DNA of 64,000 nt from Nymphaea colorata (Eukaryota; Streptophyta; Magnoliopsida; Nymphaeales; Nymphaeaceae): contig NC_045141.1 of NCBI RefSeq assembly GCF_008831285.2, forward strand, positions 5,907,224 through 5,971,223, in the 5' to 3' direction. Each line of letters starts with the position of its first letter. Position 1 is the first letter of the stretch. Of the stretch, positions 24,721 to 35,589 are shown piece after piece. The notes under the pieces were generated by a model that saw nothing but the letters and a program-made list of their open reading frames with translations, had not been told where the DNA came from and ran no database searches. Both the position numbers and the translations under genes were made by a program.

Positions 24721-25560
24721 ATGGGATTTGGATAGTGTAAGGAGCAGCAGGGAAGTAGCTGTGAACTGCTGGGTTTGAATAGGAAGCAACAGTGGTTGCT
24801 ATTGGGGCAAACTACTGGCTTTGGTATGGAGCAGCGAAGACAGTTGTTTTCACTATATTGGTAGCAGTAGGGAAGACCTGCTGGTTGGTTGGGAGCCACA
24901 GGGCTGTTGGGCTGAGCTGCTAAAGGTGAAAGAGAGGGAGTTGCTATGCCGACTTGGTATGCTGCTGAAATTGATAGGGAATTGCTAAACTGTTCTTGAT
25001 AGCTTTGTTGCTGGGTAGATTTGATAAGAAACTGCCAAGGCAAGCTGAGTTTGATAGGTAGCAGCAGGGCTGAGCTATGGAGCATCAGGCTTGAGGCTGT
25101 TGGGTCTTGAAGAACTTGCCAAGATGTGATTGTGGAAGTTGCTGAGGTGCATCTTCATGGAAAAAAGCAGTGGAGCTACTGAATTTGATAGGGAGCAGCA
25201 AAAGCAAGGCCACTACTGACATCAATAGGGAATAGCAAGAGCAGAGCTATGGAGTTGCGGCAGTAGAAGGCTAATGTTGAAGTTATCCAAAGTTGTTGAG
25301 GTAAAGTTCATTTATTTAAGGAGCTGTTGTAAATGAGTAGTAGTTGAAGGTGTTGAGGTAAATTTCATTTATTTAAGGAGCTGTTGTAAATGAGTAGTAG
25401 GTGAAGGAATGGTTACTGAACTTGAAGTCATCCCTAGGCTTGCGACAAGCTTGGAGCTGAGCGTCCGATCTATTGTTGAAGATCTTAGATCTGCTAGGCA
25501 TCCAAGCTTGTTGTAGGAGATATTAGAGCTACTAGGCATGCAAGCTTATAGGGGCTGCCT
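24721..25560. repeat. Low-complexity GCAGCAGGG / TTTGATAGG region
   Basis: Imperfect repeats of short words (GGGAGCAGCA, TTTGATAGG, GAAGCTGCTGAG-like). The minus-strand 131-aa open frame (24,690-25,085) is Ser/Gln/Pro-rich and not recognisable. A 57-bp tandem duplication and a ~40-bp repeat with GCTAGGCATCCAAGCTTG / ACTAGGCATGCAAGCTTA (near 25,495 and 25,530) are included. Confidence 0.5.
25295..25408. repeat. 57-bp tandem duplication
   Basis: Two units of 57 bp starting GTTGAGGTAAAGTTCATTTA and GTTGAGGTAAATTTCATTTA, differing at only a few bases. Confidence 0.9.
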
Positions 25561-25832
25561 AGTTGAGCTTGATAGCTGCTAAGAAGAGCTTAGAGGAGTT
25601 GCTGCTCATCCTTAAGGGAGTGCCTGAAGCTGGAGGAATTGAAATCATCCAAGGGAACACTCTCCTAGACTATCAGCTTAGACCCTTTTGTAGAGTTTGC
25701 ATTGATGGTTTTCTTGGGGACTTGGTCCCCTCAATTAGGGAATTAGGGAGGCAGTTAATGTTTCCATTAACTTGGTGGCTGAGATCATTGATTCTTAATC
25801 AATTCTAGCCAAGAAGAGTGAAAGGGGGGCTG

Positions 25833-27577
25833 TGTAACGCTCGTTCTTTTGTTAAGTCAGGTTGGGCTGGAGCGGGTCCAGACCCGGACCCAAACTCCAA
25901 GCGTGAAGAAGAGCCCGTCGCTAGCTCTCTCCTCCTCTCCGTCTCTTCTCCCTTGCCTTCCGCATAACCTCCCTCTTCTTCGTTCTCTCACTGATCCTTG
26001 CGACAGAGAAGCAGGCAGTGACGACAGAGGTGGAGGACGGCAACGGCAGCGGCGACGTGTAGGTAAGCTCGTCCGTTTCTCTCTATCTCGTCTCTCCCCT
26101 CTGTCCAAACCCTCCTTGCTCGCCCTCTCTGCTGCATTTTCTCCCACCGCCACTCTCTCGTGCTCTCTCCCATTTCCAGCTTCCCTCTCCCTCGTTGTTC
26201 CCTGCCCACACGCACTCTACTTGAGCTCTCTCCCCATCTTTCTATTTGTTTTTTTCCCTTTTCCCCAACTGAGCACCCTTCCTCATTGATTTTATCACTG
26301 TTTGATCGGATTTCAGCTTGGGGGACATGTTCTTCCCCTCATAACAGCGACTAGATGGTGTTGGTGGTGGCGGCATTACACGATTTTTGTCATTTAGGGA
26401 TCATTTGAATGCTTGCCAGAGCATTGCAGCAGTTCGGATTCTTAAATTGGGGTGAGCAAGGCCTAATCGAGCTTAGATTGTTGTAAATTTTCTGTTGGAG
26501 TACGTATAATTATTGTTTGAGCATGCTAGAATTGAGAATTGATGATTTAGAAGGCATGCTAGAGATGTCGCTATTTTGGGAAAGTTTACTCCCATTTTGA
26601 GATGAACGAGGACCTATGTGTATAAGTGTTTTTCTAGCATGATGTGTTGATTTTCGAAGCAATAGGGAAGCATGATAGAGATTGTGATATTGTGGTGAAA
26701 GTTTAGAACCATTTTAACGAGCTTGGAAAATAGGCTTCTATTGATGTACATATGTGTTGTATGTTGAGAATCTTAATTGCGGGGAAGACTCCTCAACTAA
26801 AGAAAACTAATGAAAAATGTGTTAGTGATGGATTGATTGAAGCATTCAGTTTTGACGTTTGGTGACAACATGAAGAAGTTGGGAGGAGGCCTATTGAAGG
26901 GCTTGTAGGTTGACACAACCCGTTGACACCCTCTTGAGGCGATGACATGCCTCACTAGTTATAATTTCTACTTGTATACATTGTAAGCGAAACAAGTAGA
27001 GAACTTACCATTTGATTATGTTTGCAGGTACACCGGGCACGTCAAGTAGGCCTTGAGCAACGTGGGTTGTAGTTCGAGGTGTTTAGTGGACGCGCGATAG
27101 GTATTGCGGCATTCCAGGCAAATCCCTGCCTGGGGCCAATTTGTGAATGTGTGTTCTAGGATCATTAGATCATCAGATTGTGATGTGATTGAATGACTGT
27201 AATGTGTTTGAATGAATGTATGCATAAGATTAAATGTATGTGATTAGTTTTGTTTTTTGTTAAATGACTACGCAATTGCATGTGCATGCTAGAATTGATA
27301 ACTGCGTAGGATAGATGAGGTGGGGTATCGAGTCGAGTGTCTCCTCGACCCCAAGCGTGCATTAGAAAGCATCCTAGAATGATAATTGCCTAGGACAGGT
27401 ACGAGTGAATCACAGATCGAGACTACTCTTCATGGTTTGGCTAAATTTTGAAAGATGTTACTGACGGGTGTGATTATGAATGTTGTGATTTGTTGCATAT
27501 GCATTGCCATGGGCAATGATGCAATTGAATGAATTGAAGGGTAGTTGTACCCGTATTGTTATGACAACTAGCTAAGA
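25833..27577 (+). repeat. Truncated Tekay/Del-type LTR
   Basis: Starts TGTAACGCTCG, like the 3' LTR at 59,797 (TGTAACGCTTG). From about 26,430 it follows that LTR closely: GGTGAGCAAGGCC, GTATAATTATTGTTTGAGCA, GAGGCGATGACATGC near 26,938, GCAGGTACACCGGGCACGTC near 27,026, and GGTAGTTGTACCCGTATTGT near 27,541. It breaks off at about 27,577, some 1.1 kb before the LTR end. Positions 25,880-26,400 hold a CT-rich block absent from the 53-kb element. No internal region follows. Confidence 0.8.
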
Positions 27578-27898
27578 TTGTTAATGTTATCTCCATTCAT
27601 TCAAATTGAATATCAATTTGGCTCAATTGCTTCAAAATTGCCACCATTTTCAATCTTCCCTCAATTGTTCTAAGGCTAAAAAACTAAAAGCGAGTTCTCA
27701 CTTCAAGTTAGGATTCTGTCTCTAACATGAAAACAAATTTTTGCCTAGCTCAAATTCAACTCTAACATCCGAATTTAACTCCAATTCAGCTGAAAAATCC
27801 TAAAAATCTCACCCTTTTCCCAAATTTTCCTCAAATTGACTTGTTCTTATGGGGTCGAACTTAAAGTGAGTTATAATTTGATTGAGTGAGGTAAAATT

Positions 27899-28010
27899 GA
27901 GCTAGGAGTATGTTCCTCATATTGGAAGACACCTTCTCTTAGGTTTATTTGCGTGAGCTGGGAGTATGTTCCTCGTATTGGAAGACACCTTCTCTTAGGT
28001 TTATTTGTGT
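27899..28010. repeat. 56-bp tandem duplication
   Basis: Two adjacent 56-bp units beginning GAGCTAGGAGTATGTTCCTC and GAGCTGGGAGTATGTTCCTC; three or four differences in total. Confidence 0.95.
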
Positions 28011-29450
28011 TCATTGCTTAAATTTTAAGTTCATTGGTCCACAAACTTGAAATGTAGTATTTTGCAAAAACCTAAAAATAAGTCAATTTTAACAAACTCG
28101 GTGCCATTTTCAAGTTACTAGTCATACCAATGTCAATTGAGTGGCAAAAGCATGCATTTTACAACTTTAACCATCTATGATCTATACCCAATTGTAGTAT
28201 CATTTTGGCCCTTAATCCCAGTATTTTTCAAAAGAACCATCAAATTTTTAATCTTCCCTGAGTGCAGTTTGAGTTTATTCATCTAATTTGAGTTCAATTC
28301 AGCTTCCTAGGATTGCGGACCCCATTTTCCAATTTTAAGCTTGTTTATGAGGGTTTGAGATAAATTTGAGCTGGATTTTGATTGAATAAGCTAGATCCAA
28401 GCTGGGACTATGAAAAAGTTACTTGCTTTAGTTTGGTTTGAGTTCATTCATACGCATTTGAGTTCAATTAAGTTTCCTAGGCTGTTTAAACCACCAAAAG
28501 AGAATATAAACATGTTGAAATTGTTCAAGGAATGGACAAATCTTTAGTATAAAATCTAAAATCTATTTTGATTTTAGGAAATAAAGTTTTTCTAAAAACT
28601 TAATGTCTGAACCGAACATGAATGGAAGCATGTCCTCAAGAGGAACATTCCTCTTGTTGATTTAGATGTTTAACTCATGAAAAGTCAAGCAAGCTTCAAT
28701 GACTTGTCATCATTCTCTAAGAATCAAACTTTCGTAGAATCGACATTTCTGATTTTCAGCTATATAAATCAATATAAAATTTATTTTATGTCTATATTGA
28801 GACAAAAGTGGGTGTTATCCATGTCTCCCATACATTTTGAAGATTGATTTTAACTTCATTTACATGATTTTCTATTATTTTAAGATTTTAATTCAAGTGT
28901 CACGCTTGTGGTCCATTTGCTAAGTAAACTTGGTCTTTTTTTCTAAAAATTTGACCACAAATTGATCTCAATTTCAATCCAAAATTAGGAGACGATCTTG
29001 AGTTAACAAAAAAATAGATCTCAATCACCAAATTCTCTAATTTTCCAAGCCAAATTCCCAATTAACTATCGAATTTTCCGATCATATTATCAAGCAAATT
29101 TTCAAAATCTTGGTTCAAAACCATGACCCAAATCAATTTTCAATATTCTTTCCAAATTTTGAAATCAATTTCAGATGGTACATTTTTTACCAAAATAATG
29201 ATCTTCTATTTTAGAGATTTTCTAATTTTCCCAAATTCCTAAAGGCAAATTGAATTTTCAAATAACTTGTCTAAATTAGTTAATTTTCCAAACAACTTGT
29301 CCAAAATTCTATTTTCATTTGCCTAAAACAAGCTTAGAAATTGCTTGTTCAAAATCAAATTCAAAATCAATTTCTAATTTCACTTTCAACCCTTTATGCA
29401 CAAGTACATAGGATTGCATCAAATGACTTGTACATGATCCAAAAAATGCT

Positions 29451-29516
29451 TAGTCCTTGGTTCAATTACCCTTGTTAAAGGAGACAGGAATAGTTGGACC
29501 TCGTCGTATCGATGGG
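29451..29516 (+). repeat. Conserved Tat LTR module, copy 5
   Basis: Plus strand CCTTGGTTCAATTACCCTTG, then GGAGACAGGAATAGTTGGAC; inverse of copies 1-4, as expected for a plus-oriented LTR. Confidence 0.7.
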
Positions 29517-29613
29517 TGGATTCTTTTCTCTTAATTTTTTTCCTTAAAACCCAATTTGAAATTCTTATTGATTCACATTAGCACCCCCAAGGACAGGGTG
29601 GGCTGCAAACAGA

Positions 29614-29631
29614 TGGTGATTATGGTGGGAC
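29614..29631 (+). promoter_or_regulatory. Candidate decayed primer-binding site
   Basis: TGGTGATTATGGTGGGAC begins 2 bp after the LTR end. Tat elements usually prime from a tRNA giving a TGGCGCC-type site followed by GTGGG; this copy keeps TGG...GTGGGAC. An equivalent sequence follows the LTR end at 42,410. The tRNA cannot be named with confidence. Confidence 0.4.
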
Positions 29632-30532
29632 CCATCATCATTCGTCTAAGGATTTCTTGGATCAAATACAAATCATTTTCATACTGCTAGATATCAATTG
29701 CATGAAACCATTCATGATCATACTTACCGGCATCATATTTGTATGCTTCTAGGAGTAATTGAGGAGATTTCATGTTTCCTTTAGTTCTATAAATTATCTT
29801 ACCTCTCCTCAATTTAGGAGTTGTATGGAGCCCCTGTATGCTCTCAAATTTTCAAATCCATCCCTTAGGAATGTATGCAGTAGAGTAATCTATTTCGCAT
29901 CTCATGAATTAGGGTGACTATCATGTTCCAGACATCATGTTGCTAGGCTATTTCTAGGATACTAATCCAAGATATAGCGTTACAATTTGACCACCTAATT
30001 GGACTAAGAAGTCCCCCTATTAGTATTGAAATAGACAATAGTCTTGGTATATTAAAGGGTGAACAAGGATAATTGTTGAGCCCAAATATAGGAAACCCTT
30101 AGAGGAGTATATACCAGTACCATATACTTGATATATAGGCATACCTCAAATTTTTGATAAATTGGGATCAATCAACCCATTTATTTCCCATAAGTTCCAA
30201 GACCAATTGTCCAAATGCTGCATATAGGCAAGACTCCAAAATTCATTATTAATTGTGTGATTCAACTACTTGCTTGGATGTATGAGATGAAATACCTTAC
30301 CGTGTCCCCAAATCCAATGTCAAAATCTAATACTTTCTCTTGTCTACATGGACTTGGAAATCATTTTTCCATATGACATATCCTATTTGGGTCGTGTCAA
30401 GATCGATCTGAACACTGCATCCCAAGTGGAGTCTACGTACGTCAGTGGTATCTTTCGTGGTATCCAACCTTTTGGTGTATGTTCTGAGACCACTTAGAAG
30501 ATTGCAGTTTCAAATAAATAGTCAATCTAGCT
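29632..30532 (+). other. B1 leader and start of gag-like region
   Basis: Non-coding at first; ACCTCTCCTCAATTTAGGAG near 29,803 recurs near 42,601 after the other LTR. From about 30,100 short open stretches appear in changing frames (EYIPVPYT, YVSGIFRGIQPFGVC), probably the decayed start of the plant-mobile-domain-like segment. Confidence 0.45.
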
Positions 30533-31020
30533 ATGCAGCCCATCAACGACAGTCTAATCCATACAGTTGCCAAAAGATGGAATCCAAGGACTATCAAATT
30601 TTGGTTCCCATGGGGTGAAATGACAATCACCCCAGATGAATTTTCCAACATCATAGGTTTACTTGAGCTAGAAGGTGATCCAAGAGGATCAATTGAAGAT
30701 CAATTCCTTATCAATCAAGATCAAATCAAAACTTTAGAAGTAATTCGCAAACTCATGAGAAAAAGGAATTGGCCACTTCTAGAAAAAGATGGACATCAAT
30801 ACATTAGATTAGAAGGACTTGGTAAAGCATGTTTCCAATATGTCAATCCTGCATTACTCTCTAGAAGTGCTACAGACAAACACAAAAATTTCATCATAAC
30901 TTATACCATGGGTCTCGTGTTCTTCAACAATGAAGAACTCCACAATGGATTTTTGCACAGTTCACCTCTTCAAAAAATGGAGGCACATCAAAATCCATTA
31001 CATATCCATAGCTGTGGAAG
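30533..31020 (+). pseudogene. B1: plant-mobile-domain-like segment
   Basis: The longest Tat-associated open frame here (166 aa). It reads AKRWNPRTIKFWFPWGEMTI, then TPDEFSNIIGLLELEGDP, the W-(x)n-F-x-F-P-W-G-E-M-T-x-T-x-x-(D/E)-(F/V) signature of the plant mobile domain (aminotransferase-like PMD, found both in host MAIN-type genes and in retrotransposons). The rest (KLMRKRNWPLLEKDG, YTMGLVFFNNEELHNGF) is unassigned. At about 31,020 it runs into RT sequence without a stop, through a deletion. A host origin cannot be excluded, but the LTR and leader upstream and Tat pol downstream make it part of the element. Its role there is unknown. Confidence 0.6.
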
Positions 31021-31275
31021 CTATTTTTTATGATCAAATGCTCCAATTCATGGATGTGTATGTGGATAATTTGATAATTAAGTAAAATACCAGGGAGAAT
31101 TACATCAGTATTCTTTCTCAAGCCTTTCATAGAGTTTTACAGTATAAGCTTAGACCAAATTCGCTTAAGTGTGTGTTTGGTATAGAATCCGATGAACTTT
31201 CAAGATTTACGAAGGGAATCGAAGTGAATCTCTCCAAAGCAAAGGCAATCATTGAGATGAGAAAAAGATGATTTT
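31021..31275 (+). pseudogene. B1: RT palm end and connection
   Basis: Reads DQMLQFMDVYVDNLIIK, with the YxDD catalytic box altered to YVDN at 31,059-31,070, then LSQAFHRVLQYKLRPNSLKC, VFGIESDELSRFTKGIEVNL and SKAKAIIEM, the thumb and connection of Ty3/gypsy RT. The N-terminal two thirds of RT are missing. It is followed immediately by archaeal RNase H, so normal RNase H is missing too. Confidence 0.8.
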
Positions 31276-31660
31276 TTAGATGAGCAAATCCTAACGATCG
31301 AACCAAAACCATTGTTGGATATGCACTTAGATGGATCTAAAGGCACAATGAGGGTAGGAATTGGGATACGTATTGTTATAGTGGAGAAGGAAATGATTAC
31401 TTACTCCCTGAAATTTAATTTCACTTGCATGCATCACATGGCAGAATATAAGAACTTAATACAAGGTCTCAAAATGCTTATCAAATTTAAAGTGCAAGGA
31501 GTTCATATTTTTTGAGATTCTCTCCTAGTTGTTAGTCAAATTAATGGAAATTGGCAAGTCAAAGATCATAAATTGATCCCATATCAAGAATTGGCAACAT
31601 CCCTCATAAAACAAAGGAATGCCAACTCTCACATGTCAAGGGAGAATTTAACCTAATTGT
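31276..31660 (+). pseudogene. B1: archaeal-type RNase H
   Basis: Reads DDFLDEQILTIEPK-like lead, LLDMHLDGSKGTMRVGIGIR (first acidic residue in L-D-G-S), SLKFNFTCMHHMAEYKNLIQ (Glu in A-E-Y), then a stop and DSLLVVSQINGNWQVKDHKL (Asp in D-S-L-L-V). This second RNase H is diagnostic of the Tat lineage. One in-frame stop lies just before the last block (31,515). Confidence 0.85.
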
Positions 31661-31860
31661 AGATGGTCTGGTTAGTTTTGTCTCACATTTAAACCTGAGG
31701 AGCCCATTAGATCTTTCAAGGTCGGTAGACTCGAACAACCATCCTATGTCATGCCATAATAGGAGCTACAAGCATAAAAAAGAGAAGCACCAAGGTATCA
31801 AGATAATTAAATTTTCTCTAAATAGGAGCATTTCCACCTGAAATGTCTCAAAAGGAGTGA

Positions 31861-32205
31861 ATAACTCTGAGGGCATACTTCCATTCGGTTATCTCACATA
31901 AAATGGTATGAGAAGTGCATCAAATGCCAATTGGAGAGAACAACCTATTGGATTTAACCTGAAATTTCTATCCTAGGCATACAACCACGTCTGTTCTCAA
32001 ATGGTCTCATCAAACAGAGAAGTGCATCAAATGCCAATTGCATGCACCATTAATTCATGCTCCTGCAGCATACTTCCATTCGGTTAGCTCACCCTGGCCA
32101 TTTGTAATAAGATCCTTCGAAGTAGTCAGCCCAATCAATCCACCTGCCTCAAATGGGCACAGGCATTTTTTTGGAGCTACAAATTACTTCACCAAATGAG
32201 TTCAA
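31861..32205 (+). pseudogene. B1: integrase zinc-domain end and core start, with microduplications
   Basis: At 32,020-32,205 it reads KCIKCQLHAPLIHAPAAYFH, SVSSPWPF, FEVVSPINPPASNGHRHFFG and ATNYFTK, the CC pair and first core strand of Tat integrase, then breaks off. Upstream, 31,873-31,956 holds displaced copies of three short pieces found again at 32,017-32,040, 32,068-32,086 and 32,400-32,423. The core beyond the first Asp region is absent. Confidence 0.7.
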
Positions 32206-33160
32206 GAAGAGATGGAGAATCCACATCAGGTAGATCCTACTCTTATGCTGGCCATTTAGAAGACGACTCAGTAAATGGTGAATCAAGGAGTTATTGCTAA
32301 GCCAACTCACAAGAATTTAGAAGGTTCCGCTCAAGCCCAGGAGCTTCAATTCTTCACTAGGTGCATTAAAGATCATATCCAATCTCATGTTCATGGAATG
32401 GAGAGAACAACCTGTTGAATTTAGAGGGAAGATGACCTACCCCAAATGAGATTTTTGTGAATGGCAGGATGGTGAAAACCTTGAGGGACATTGAAGAAAA
32501 TTTAGCAAGTTCAGAGGGGCAAAAAACCTCCACACTATCAATGTAGTGTAGTGGTACTTGGGGACCATTGATTACACTCAGATCTGGCATTTTGATGAGA
32601 TGGTCAGTGATTTCATCGAGAAAAATATGAACCCAATCTCACTATGGTGCTGACCATCAATACTCTTATCAATCTTTGCCAAGAGTCAGACAAGATGGGT
32701 AGAGAATGTATCTAGTTATGGTGGACATCTAGTTTAAATCTTCACACTCTAATGCCAAAAGAACATGGTTTAACCATGACCTTTAGGGGTTTTCAAGGGC
32801 TTATCCACCATCAAGAATGGCTATCTTCAAACAGATGCGGGATAGAGTAGTGGTCGCAGCAAGGCGGATGATTTCCTAAAGGCCAATAAAACTCAAGTGC
32901 ATGCTCTTCTTGTAAATAAGAATTTGGCAAACGCATAGTCCAACTCGCCAAGACAGCAACCACAAAACTACAAAGGTAAGGGAGACAATAAGAAAATGCT
33001 GCCCTTGAATCGCAAAAGTGAGAAATGTCCTATTTGGATGCAAGACAGAAAATTACTCCCTCAAAGCATAACAAGGAGAAAATCTTGGAGTATCTCCTCG
33101 TAGAAGGTTTTCACCACAAATTTCATCATGCTTTGGGCCATGACATTGAAGTATCTGCCT
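32206..33160 (+). pseudogene. B2: Tat gag remnant
   Basis: Begins with MENPHQVDPTLMLAI in place of the integrase core of B1. Around 32,540-32,640 it gives WYLGTIDYTQIWHFDEMVSD and FIEKN, matching gag of element A (WYLETI...FDEVVNAFVEKY). Near 33,080-33,150 it gives EKILEYLLVEGFHHKFHHAL and GHDIE, the counterpart of EILEYLLKE and FHHILGHNTEDC. The final Cys of the knuckle is lost. Many stops and frame changes occur. Confidence 0.6.
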
Positions 33161-33164
33161 TGAG

Positions 33165-33480
33165 ATGACAGCCCAAGCCTTGGTCCTCAATGATGAACAT
33201 TACTTGCCAAATGATATGACCATTTATGGGTTTGACAAGAGCAGGAGGACAGTAAAAGGCAAGCTATATCTGGACCTGCACATCAGCTTCACCATCCATA
33301 CAGTACTTTTCTATGTGGTGAATGTGCCACCATCTTACAATTTACTCTGTGGATAACTATGGATACACGAAGCAAATGTTGTGTCCTCCACCCTGCACCA
33401 ATGCATCAAATGGAGTCATGGAGGCACTATCACTAGGGTCCTTGTTGAGAAACCTGAAGAAAGGCTCACACAACCTCTGG
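33165..33480 (+). pseudogene. B2: Tat protease, C-terminal half
   Basis: Reads MTIYGFDKSRRTVKGKLYLD, LHISFTIHTVLFYVVNVPPS, YNLLCG, stop, LWIHEANVVSSTLHQCIKW. This is the flap-to-C-terminus part. The active-site D-x-G segment that should lie just upstream is absent because gag is joined directly. Same order as in element A. Confidence 0.7.
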
Positions 33481-34235
33481 TCCCTCGTCCTACATGCACT
33501 GTTGTGATTCCGAGAGTCCAGTGCTCTGACGAAGTGTACTTGAAAGATAACTTTGATTGCTTTCATTTGAATGAACCTCATATTATAGAGCAAGTCAACC
33601 CAATGGATTGGAAAGGTTCAACCTTCTACAATCTTGGTGGTCAAACCAATGAAGCGGCCATAAAAAAAACATCCTTTATACAAATGCTTTGTAGAACTAT
33701 TGAAAGGCCTTCATTTGGTGATCAAGATTTGCTACAAGCCATGCACATGCTTAGGGGTTATGAAGATGGCATTTGTCGAACCGGTCAATAGCGGGGCCAG
33801 ACACACAGGACTACAGGTTTCAGTTACAAAAGAAAGCCTAACAAGAGAAGGCCAAAGAGGTATCTAAGAAGAAGCAAGGAGTTTAAATAGAAAATCATTA
33901 TTTCACTTTTTCTTGTCTTTTTCCTGAACTTCTACAAGGACGGTGGAGGTCCTCATACTTCAAATTTTATCAATAAAGTTCAGTTTTGCACTATATGTCT
34001 ACCTCTTATTTTTATTTTGTATGCACACTAAATGCATGTCCAACTTATGTTCTTCTCATCATTCCTTACAGGATTAAGATGGCATTCAAACCCATCCACA
34101 AATTAGTCATTGCCCCCAAACTTAAAACGGGTGGAACGAACAAACTTCATAGCTCATCCCAGGTTATACTCCTCAAGCAGGTGCCAGTTTTAAAGAAAAT
34201 CAACTACCAGCCTTGCTTAATGATCCGATCAAGTA
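33481..34235 (+). pseudogene. B2: protease-RT linker
   Basis: The open frame from 33,381 to 33,791 reads through VLVEKPEERLTQPLVPRPTC and LKDNFDCFHLNEPHIIEQVN, then STFYNLGGQ and MLRGYEDGICRTG. After an AT-rich gap with a stop, IKMAFKPIHKLVIAPKLKTG follows at 34,075. The blocks occur in the same order in element C. The function of this Tat linker is not established. Confidence 0.6.
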
Positions 34236-35110
34236 AGTGAATATTGATACCATAGAAGATCCCAAAATTATACAAATTGGTGTCAACTTTGATCCAGAAG
34301 AAGAAGAAAAATTGGTTCAATTTTTCAAAAGATACAGGGAAGTTTTGGCATAGACATATGAAGATATGTCCCGACTAGACCCAAAGCTAGTAGAGTACAG
34401 GCTAATAACGAAGGAATCACCTAGTCAAACAAAAATTAAGTAAGTTGAATTCACGAGTCAAGGACAAAGTCAAAGAAGGGCTGGAACATCTACTTAGGGC
34501 CAAGTTTATCAGAGCCTTTGATTCCCTAAATGGCTTGCTATATATAAAAAATTGTAAGCCCAGATCTGCATTGATTTTTGAGACATCAATAAAGCCACAC
34601 CCGAAGATGACTACCATTTCCCCAATATCGGTCTACTAGTTGATAGTGGAGTAGATCATGCCATCCTCTTTCATAGATGGATATGCCATCTGCAATCAAA
34701 ACAAATTATCTCCTATAGATCAACCCAAGTCATCATTCATCGTTCTTTGGGAGACTTTTTGCTATACAGTAATTCCATTTTGATTAAAAAAATTAGTAGC
34801 AACATATCAAAGAGCCATGACTACTATATATGATGATCAAATGAACCAGTTCATCGGCACATATATAGATGACATTCTAGTAAAGTCAAAGACATTGTAA
34901 GATCATATTGAGGTTTTGATTCAAGTTTTCAATAGATTGCTCCAATACAAGTTGAGATTAAATCCTCAACAATGCATATTTGGAGTCGAATCAGGCTAAC
35001 TCTTGGGACATATGGTGAGTTGATTGGGTATTGATATAGATCCCACTAAGGCCAAAACCATCATTGATATACCCGCTCCAACCACCCTGAAAGAATTACC
35101 TAGTTTACAA
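34236..35110 (+). pseudogene. B2: reverse transcriptase
   Basis: Segments in order: NIDTIEDPKIIQIGVNFDPE, EEKLVQFFKRYREVLA, DPKLVEYRLI, KKLAQICIDFRDINKATPED, DYHFPNI, ATYQRAMTTIYDDQMNQFIG, TYIDDILVKSKTL (catalytic YIDD encoded at 34,862-34,873, intact), LLQYKLRLNPQQCIFGVESG, GIDIDPTKAKTIIDIPAP. At least a dozen stops and frame changes separate them. It is the most complete Tat RT in the window, but it cannot be expressed. Confidence 0.8.
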
Positions 35111-35540
35111 GGTAAGATGTAGTTAATTCGGTGATTTATTTCCAACCTAGCCTTCAGATGTGAGCCATTCTACTAGTTGCTCCAAAATGGCATCAAGTTT
35201 GTGTAGGGCCTACAATGTCAAGAGTCCTTTGAGTTTATCAAATCATAGTTTTTGAATCCTCTAGTTTTAAAGCTGCTAGTCTTGGGACGTTCCTTACTGT
35301 TATGCATTTTTGTCAACCGCTCCTCTTGCAGAGGATTTTTAGCTCATTATGAAGAAGGTTGCAAGATAAAACATGTAATATATTATGCCAGCAAAACCTT
35401 CGTTTAATATGAAAAGGAATATTCAATGAAGGAGAAAACATGTCTCTCCTCTGTTTGAATGTGTTGAAAACTAAGATGCTATATGTTCTCATGTGAAGTC
35501 AAGGTGGTTTCAAGAATTAATCCTCTCAAGTATATCTTAG
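35111..35540 (+). pseudogene. B2: RNase H
   Basis: Reads TLKELPSLQGKM, FISNLAFRCEPFY, FLNPLVLKLLVLGRSLLLCI, GFLAHYEEGCKIKHVIYYAS and KTFV, then CEVKVVSRINPLKYILG and FLKGRITKWQAHLIQYG, the standard Ty3/gypsy RNase H and its tether. Stops inside. Follows RT with normal spacing. Confidence 0.75.
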
Positions 35541-35589
35541 GATAGAAATTTCTCAAAGGAAGAATCACCAAGTGGCAAGCGCATCTCAT

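Larger units (their letters stand above)
27600..29611 (+). repeat. Tat LTR, subfamily 1, 5'-truncated (upstream of B1)
   Basis: Ends GGGTGGGCTGCAAACA at 29,611. Its last 200 bp are the inverse of 798-1,010, with matching module, matching AATCAATAA block and matching GGATCATGTAC. It contains repeated TTTGAGTTCAATTCAGCTTCC-like units near 28,270 and 28,450, also seen in the LTR at 38.4-38.8 kb. Upstream it is cut by the Tekay-type LTR fragment. It is followed by a primer-site-like sequence, so it is a 5' LTR. Confidence 0.65.

Noticed and set aside
25849-26289. 146-aa Ser/Leu/Pro-rich open frame as a possible host gene
   Set aside because: It lies within a Tekay-type LTR, in a CT-rich block, with low-complexity composition and no domain.
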